DNA of 61,975 nt from Micrococcaceae bacterium RIT 802 (GTDB lineage: Bacteria > Actinomycetota > Actinomycetes > Actinomycetales > Micrococcaceae), in the NCBI GenBank assembly GCA_016892645.1, contig JAFEMX010000019.1, positions 1-61,975 of the forward strand. Direction: 5' to 3'. The notes beneath the pieces were generated by a model. That model did not search any database, had not been told where the DNA came from, and saw only the letters and a list, made by a program, of their open reading frames with translations. This document shows, piece by piece, positions 58,539 to 61,975 of this stretch; within the stretch, counting starts at the first letter, position 1, and every line of letters begins with the position of its first letter. Both the position numbers and the translations under genes were made by a program.

Positions 58539-59125
58539 CCGGGCGGCAACGGGTGCGGGCGACCGATTCGAAGCACAAGCTGTTCGCGGCGTCCATGACG
58601 CTGATCGGCGAACGGGGCCACCACCAGGTCACCGTCGACGAGATCGCCGCGGCGGCCGGCGTCTCCAAGGGGACGGTCTACTACAACTTCGGGTCGAAAT
58701 CCCAGCTGATCGGGCAGCTGATCCGCTTCGGGGCCGACGTGCTCTTCGACCGGTTGGAGAAGGGCGTCGCGGATCCCGATCCGGTCGCGGGGTTCCGGGA
58801 CATGGTCGCCGCATCGCTGGAGTTCATGGACGAATACCCCGCCTTCGCGCAGCTGTGGATCAGCGAGCAGTGGCAGTCACCCAGCGAATGGTCCGACACC
58901 CTGGAGGAGCTGCGCGGGGAGATCATCGCGGTCATCGCCACCGCGTTGGACCGCCTGCGCGCGGTCGGCGGGCACCCGGCGCTGGACCGTGCGGATCCGG
59001 CGGCCCTGGCCACCGCCGTCTTCGGTGCGGTGCTGATCATCGGGCGCGACCGGCATGTCTTCCACCCCGAGCGCAGCATCGCCACCTGTGTCGATGCGGT
59101 GGCCGTCTTCGCCGCCGTCGGCTGA
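58535..59125 (+). CDS. TetR family transcriptional regulator of the YhgE operon
   Basis: A 196-residue TetR protein with the N-terminal HTH (FAASMTLIGERGHHQVTVDE, IAAAAGVSKGTVYYNFGSKS) and a helical ligand-binding C-terminal domain. It overlaps the YhgE stop by ATGA and is the third gene of the operon. The perfect palindrome in the operon promoter is its obvious target. The C-terminal domain resembles the TetR_C proteins paired with YhgE. Ligand unknown. Confidence 0.92.
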   Translation: MTGRQRVRATDSKHKLFAASMTLIGERGHHQVTVDEIAAAAGVSKGTVYYNFGSKSQLIGQLIRFGADVLFDRLEKGVADPDPVAGFRDMVAASLEFMDEYPAFAQLWISEQWQSPSEWSDTLEELRGEIIAVIATALDRLRAVGGHPALDRADPAALATAVFGAVLIIGRDRHVFHPERSIATCVDAVAVFAAVG

Positions 59126-59144
59126 CGCCGCCTGCAGGCCCGCC

Positions 59145-59669
59145 TCAGGGGCGTGGGACCACGAACCCGGTGACGCGGGCGTCCCGGCCGTCGAGCTCGG
59201 CCCAGGGCTTGTCGACCTCCAGCAGGGTCAGCCCCAGTGTCGGATAGCGGGTGGCCAGCTCCATCACCGGCTCCTCCTCCGACGCGACCGATGCCAGCGA
59301 CATCGCCACCTCCTGGACGGTGGGCAGGTGCCCGATCACCAGCAGCGTGGACACGGTCTCGGGGGTCTCGTTGATGACGGACACCAGCTGGGTGGCCGAC
59401 GCGCCGTACACGCGGGAATCCAGGTACGGGGTCGGGCCCTTCTCCCCCAGCTCGCTGGACACCCAGGCGCAGGTGGAGCGGGCGCGCAGCGCGTCCGAGC
59501 ACACGATGTAGTCCGGGATCCACCCCCGGGCCACCATCCAGGCACCGGCGGAGGGGGCCTGGCGGTTGCCGCGGGTGGCCAGCGGCCGGTCGTGGTCCCC
59601 GACGCCGAAGGGGAACTCTGCCTTGGCGTGGCGCAGGAGCATCAGGCGCTTCAGATGGTGCTGGCTCAT
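59145..59669 (-). CDS. SixA-like histidine phosphatase
   Basis: A 174-residue histidine phosphatase superfamily protein. It has the RHG-like motif LMLLRHAKAEFPFG (catalytic His near 14), DHDRPLATRGNRQAPSAG, SDALRARSTCAWV and the second catalytic His in LLVIGHLPTVQEVA. E. coli SixA dephosphorylates phospho-histidine on phosphotransfer proteins. The target here is unknown. It is convergent with the tetR gene, and the upstream winged-helix gene has its own terminator. Confidence 0.9.
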   Translation of the reverse strand: MSQHHLKRLMLLRHAKAEFPFGVGDHDRPLATRGNRQAPSAGAWMVARGWIPDYIVCSDALRARSTCAWVSSELGEKGPTPYLDSRVYGASATQLVSVINETPETVSTLLVIGHLPTVQEVAMSLASVASEEEPVMELATRYPTLGLTLLEVDKPWAELDGRDARVTGFVVPRP

Positions 59670-59705
59670 GCCTCCACCTTAGGTGCCCGGGCACCCCGCC
59701 TGGGA

Positions 59706-59746
59706 GCACGACGGCGATGCCCCGGTGAGGGGCATCGCCGTCGTGC
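59706..59746 (-). terminator. Terminator after the winged-helix gene
   Basis: A perfect 18-bp stem (GCACGACGGCGATGCCCC and partner) with a 5-nt loop lies between the winged-helix stop and the SixA start. It lacks a T-tract on the minus strand. Confidence 0.65.
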
Positions 59747-59760
59747 GTGGTGGTGCCGGA

Positions 59761-60570
59761 TCAGATGCTGTACTCCGGGGCGGCCCAGACGATGACCTCG
59801 GGGTGCTCGTAGAAGCGGTAGCCCTGCCCGCGCACGGTGCGCACGGTGTTGGCCAGGCGGCCGAGCTTGGAGCGCAGGCGGCGGATGTGCACGTCGATGG
59901 TGCGCTCGTTCGGGACCTCCTCGGCGTTGCGCCACAGGTTGGTCAGCAGCTCGTCGCGGCCGACGGTGCGGGCGCCGTTCTCCACCAGGTAGTTCAGCAG
60001 CTCGAACTCCTTGAAGGTCAGGTTCAGGGTCTGCCCGTCCAGGTGGACCTCGCGGCGGGAGAGGTCGATCAGCACGCCGGAGGGGCGCGTCGCGGCCGGC
60101 TGCTGGCGGGCTGTCTCGGTGCGCGGGCGGCGGGCCACCGTCGGGTCCCCCAGCGCCTGGCGCACGACGTCGATGCTCTCACCCGGCGCGCTGGCCGGGG
60201 CCAGGGCGACGGCCGCGTGCGTCTGGGCTTCCGGGGACAGCGTCTGCAGGTAGGCGCGCACCTGGGTGGCCAGCTTGCCCAGCGAGGTGCCTTGCTCCTG
60301 CGCCGTCGCCTCGTCGAGGCCGACGTAGAGCACGAAGCCGCGGGCCTCGGTGTCGCGTTCGACGGCCTGCGGGCCGGGCGTGCCGTTGCCTGCCACGACC
60401 GGGGTGGGCGCGGTGATCGGGTGGCGGTCCTGCGGGGCCGGGACCGCGTGGAGCTGGCGGTATCCCTGTGGTGCCCCGTACTCGCCGTGGCCGCCCCCCT
60501 GGCGCTGGGCGGCGGCGCGGTTCTGCGCGTTGCGGATGGAGATGTGGACGTATCCGGACGTAACGGACAT
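59761..60570 (-). CDS. Orphan winged-helix (OmpR/PhoB-type) regulator without a receiver domain
   Basis: A 269-residue protein whose last 100 residues form an OmpR/PhoB DNA-binding domain: LSRREVHLDGQTLNLTFKEF, ELLNYLVENGARTVGRDELL, NERTIDVHIRRLRSKLGRL, TVRTVRGQGYRFYEHPE. There is no receiver domain, phospho-Asp or kinase nearby. The N-terminal 160 residues include a Gln/Arg/Pro-rich stretch and a short alpha/beta region (FVLYVGLDEATAQEQGTSLG, HAAVALAPASAPGESID). It could sense something directly or act constitutively. It faces a 600-bp regulatory intergenic region with a perfect CRP-like site. Confidence 0.85.
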   Translation of the reverse strand: MSVTSGYVHISIRNAQNRAAAQRQGGGHGEYGAPQGYRQLHAVPAPQDRHPITAPTPVVAGNGTPGPQAVERDTEARGFVLYVGLDEATAQEQGTSLGKLATQVRAYLQTLSPEAQTHAAVALAPASAPGESIDVVRQALGDPTVARRPRTETARQQPAATRPSGVLIDLSRREVHLDGQTLNLTFKEFELLNYLVENGARTVGRDELLTNLWRNAEEVPNERTIDVHIRRLRSKLGRLANTVRTVRGQGYRFYEHPEVIVWAAPEYSI

Positions 60571-61173
60571 GGTGGAACCTCTAACTGTGCGAAAAGTCGG
60601 TGAACTGTCTGGGGCAGCTGTCCGGCGTCGTGCAGGTGGCGGCGACCGGTCCAGCCGTGCTTCGGATCTTCGGCGGGTGGGAAGAAGCTAGGCCGACATT
60701 CGACAACAGCTGCGCGCACGTCCGACTCCATGGCCCCAACGGGGGCCGGTGGCCGCGGGTGCTGCTGGTTCGATGTTCACGAGACCCAGTCTTGCCGTAA
60801 TAATTCGAACCCGCAAGTAATATTCATCGCATCTGTCCACATAGTGAGACGGAAACATCACTTTGTGAGGTGATTCACACTGTGCAGTTTTCTGAAGTGA
60901 ACCTTTTGGATGCGGCGGTCTGGTCAACGAAGTGGACGACCACTGTTCGGATTGTCCACTCCGAACCGATCATGCGAACCCTAAAACAGGGCATGCATAG
61001 TTATGCGTGACAAGGATTTCCGGCGGTCATGGGCTTGACTATCCGGCCGCCGCGGTGGGCGATTCGGGCGTGGCGCCGTCGCCAGGCGCCGGTACTGTAG
61101 GTGGCACGGGCTTCACAGCCCGGGCACAGCTTCTTCCCAGCCCGGCCCTATAGGTGCAGAGGAGTATCGACCC
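60571..61173. other. Regulatory intergenic region between the orphan regulator and the response regulator
   Basis: This 603-bp region has no supported gene and is clearly more AT-rich (about 60790-61010) than its surroundings. It holds the CRP-like site at 60864-60879, the inverted repeat GTTCGGA-N8-TCCGAAC (60946-60967), GCATA-GT-TATGC (60996-61007), and the ribosome binding site of the response regulator. The divergent promoters of both neighbours must lie here. Confidence 0.6.
60864..60879. promoter_or_regulatory. Perfect CRP/GlxR-like palindrome
   Basis: TGTGAGGTGATTCACA fits TGTGA-N6-TCACA at all ten conserved positions. It lies about 295 bp from each of the two divergent genes, in the AT-rich core of the intergenic region. 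Confidence 0.65.
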
Positions 61174-61914
61174 ATGACGAACTCGCAGTTCTCCCCGAAC
61201 CAGCTCCCCCGCCTCGAACACCCCGATGGCACCCCCATCCGGGCCCTCGTGGTCGACGACGAGCCCTCGCTGGCCGAACTGGTCAGCATGGGGGCGCGCA
61301 TGCTCGGGTGGCAGGTCAAGGTCGCCGGCGACGGCCCCTCCGCCGTGCAGGAGGCCCGGTCCTTCACCCCGGACATCCTCGTGCTGGACTGGATGCTCCC
61401 GGGCTTCGACGGCCCCGAGGTGCTGCGCAAGATCCGGGCATTCCAGCCGGAGGTCCCTGCCCTGTTCCTGACCGCCAAGGACGCGGTGGAGAACCGGATC
61501 GAGGGGCTTTCCCTCGGGGGCGACGACTACGTCACCAAGCCGTTCAGCCTCGAGGAGGTGCTGCTGCGCCTGCACCGGCTCGTCGAACGCTCCGGTGCCG
61601 CGAAGGCCGATGCGGCCGAGCTCGTGGTCGGGGACCTGGCGATGAACCTGGACATGCGTGAGGTCAGCCGCGGCGGGGACATCGTCAACCTCACCGCCAC
61701 CGAGTTCGACCTGCTGCACTACCTGATGGAAAACGCCCGGCGGGTCATGTCCAAGAACCAGATCCTGGACAGCGTGTGGCAGTACGACTTCGGCGGCCAG
61801 GCCAACATCGTCGAGTTGTACATCTCCTACCTGCGCAAGAAGATCGACGCCGGACGCGAGCCCATGATCCATACGGTCCGCGGCGCAGGGTATGTGCTGA
61901 AGCCCGCGCCGTGA
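61174..61914 (+). CDS. OmpR/PhoB family response regulator
   Basis: A 246-residue two-component regulator. The receiver domain has the acidic pocket VVDDEPS (residues 28-30), phospho-acceptor Asp72 in ILVLDWMLPG and Lys122 in DDYVTKPFSL. The C-terminal winged helix contains VNLTATEFDLLHYLMENARR, KNQILDSVWQYDFGG and VELYISYLRKKID. An N-terminal extension of about 22 residues precedes the receiver. The ATG follows AGAGGAG by 9 nt. It overlaps the start of a kinase gene (GTGA) at the contig edge. The overall pattern resembles the TcrA/MprA-like OmpR group, but the regulon is unknown. Confidence 0.93.
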   Translation: MTNSQFSPNQLPRLEHPDGTPIRALVVDDEPSLAELVSMGARMLGWQVKVAGDGPSAVQEARSFTPDILVLDWMLPGFDGPEVLRKIRAFQPEVPALFLTAKDAVENRIEGLSLGGDDYVTKPFSLEEVLLRLHRLVERSGAAKADAAELVVGDLAMNLDMREVSRGGDIVNLTATEFDLLHYLMENARRVMSKNQILDSVWQYDFGGQANIVELYISYLRKKIDAGREPMIHTVRGAGYVLKPAP

Positions 61915-61944
61915 CCCCCACCGCTCCCCCGAAACCCACGGCTC
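61911..61944 (+). CDS. Sensor histidine kinase, N-terminal fragment cut by contig end
   Basis: GTG at 61911 overlaps the response regulator stop (GTGA), so a co-transcribed sensor kinase is expected. Only about eleven genuine codons (V-T-P-T-A-P-P-K-P-T-A) are present. From 61945 the frame continues into adapter-like sequence and reads SYTHLTLP, the well-known artefact peptide. The kinase identity is inferred only from operon position. Confidence 0.5.
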
Positions 61945-61975
61945 CTGTCTCGTATACCCATCTGACGCTGCCGAC
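61945..61975 (+). other. Illumina Nextera adapter remnant at contig end (technical artefact)
   Basis: The last 31 bases match the Nextera transposase adapter at 29 of 31 positions, by recall of that adapter. They begin CTGTCTC and end CATCTGACGCTGCCGAC; the differences are G at 61952 and C at 61958. This segment is not organismal DNA. Confidence 0.93.

Noticed and set aside
60688-60927. 79-codon minus-strand frame in the regulatory intergenic region
   Set aside because: It has no ribosome binding site, spans the CRP-like site, and its residues show no conserved pattern.

Overview
The window is a high-GC actinobacterial chromosome segment, most likely from the Micrococcaceae (Arthrobacter and relatives). 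The evidence is a complete GlgE-type alpha-glucan pathway, SenX3-RegX3, CarD, a bacterial proteasome activator ending in GQYL, DUF2516, GTP-dependent PEP carboxykinase, a TPP-controlled thiC, and many transcripts that appear to begin directly at the start codon. It seems to be a whole draft contig: its last 31 bases match an Illumina Nextera adapter, so the right edge is technical and not biological.

Layout. 0.3-12.8 kb: alpha-glucan metabolism, with a leftward glgE-treS-(maltokinase/glgB fusion) operon, divergent glgP, and glgX. 12.8-17 kb: leftward rlmB, cysS, ispDF and carD; the ispD-ispF junction carries a deletion with a frame change. 17-22.5 kb: a lipoprotein, the phosphate two-component system regX3-senX3 divergent from phoU with a candidate RegX3 box between, gpmA, and a methyltransferase-like protein. 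22.5-27.5 kb: DUF2516, a Cys/Met-metabolism PLP enzyme, then a tightly overlapping tmk-holB-peptidase operon. 27.5-33.5 kb: tRNA-Thr, an aldo/keto reductase, bpa with an uncharacterised partner, cstA-ybdD, quinone oxidoreductase, tRNA-Ser. 33.5-42.8 kb: a GNAT gene broken by an in-frame amber codon, a secreted nuclease, a PadR/membrane-protein pair, an FAD protein, prolyl oligopeptidase, tRNA-Ser. 42.8-49.7 kb: a membrane protein with three L7/L12-like helical repeats, RecQ fused to a phosphoribosyltransferase-like domain, phosphomannomutase, a small unknown, and nsrR-hmp for nitric oxide detoxification. 49.7-55.5 kb: TPP riboswitch-thiC, an alpha/beta hydrolase with PadR, pckG with a CRP/GlxR-like site, tRNA-Arg. 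55.6-62 kb: a TetR-controlled operon of a degenerate ABC ATPase and a YhgE/Pip membrane protein, a SixA-like phosphatase, an orphan winged-helix regulator, a regulatory intergenic region of about 600 bp, and a two-component response regulator whose kinase is cut off by the contig end.

Functional themes. Trehalose is converted to maltose (TreS), to maltose-1-phosphate (maltokinase domain), to linear glucan (GlgE) and to branched glucan (GlgB); GlgP and GlgX break the polymer down. Carbon-status control may reach pckG, possibly cstA, and the orphan regulator through CRP/GlxR-like palindromes. At least fourteen genes share a TAnnnT box placed 6-7 nt before the start codon, consistent with leaderless mRNAs; this was used to choose several starts. 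The ispDF lesion, the amber codon and the adapter together suggest that some apparent gene decay here may be sequence error.
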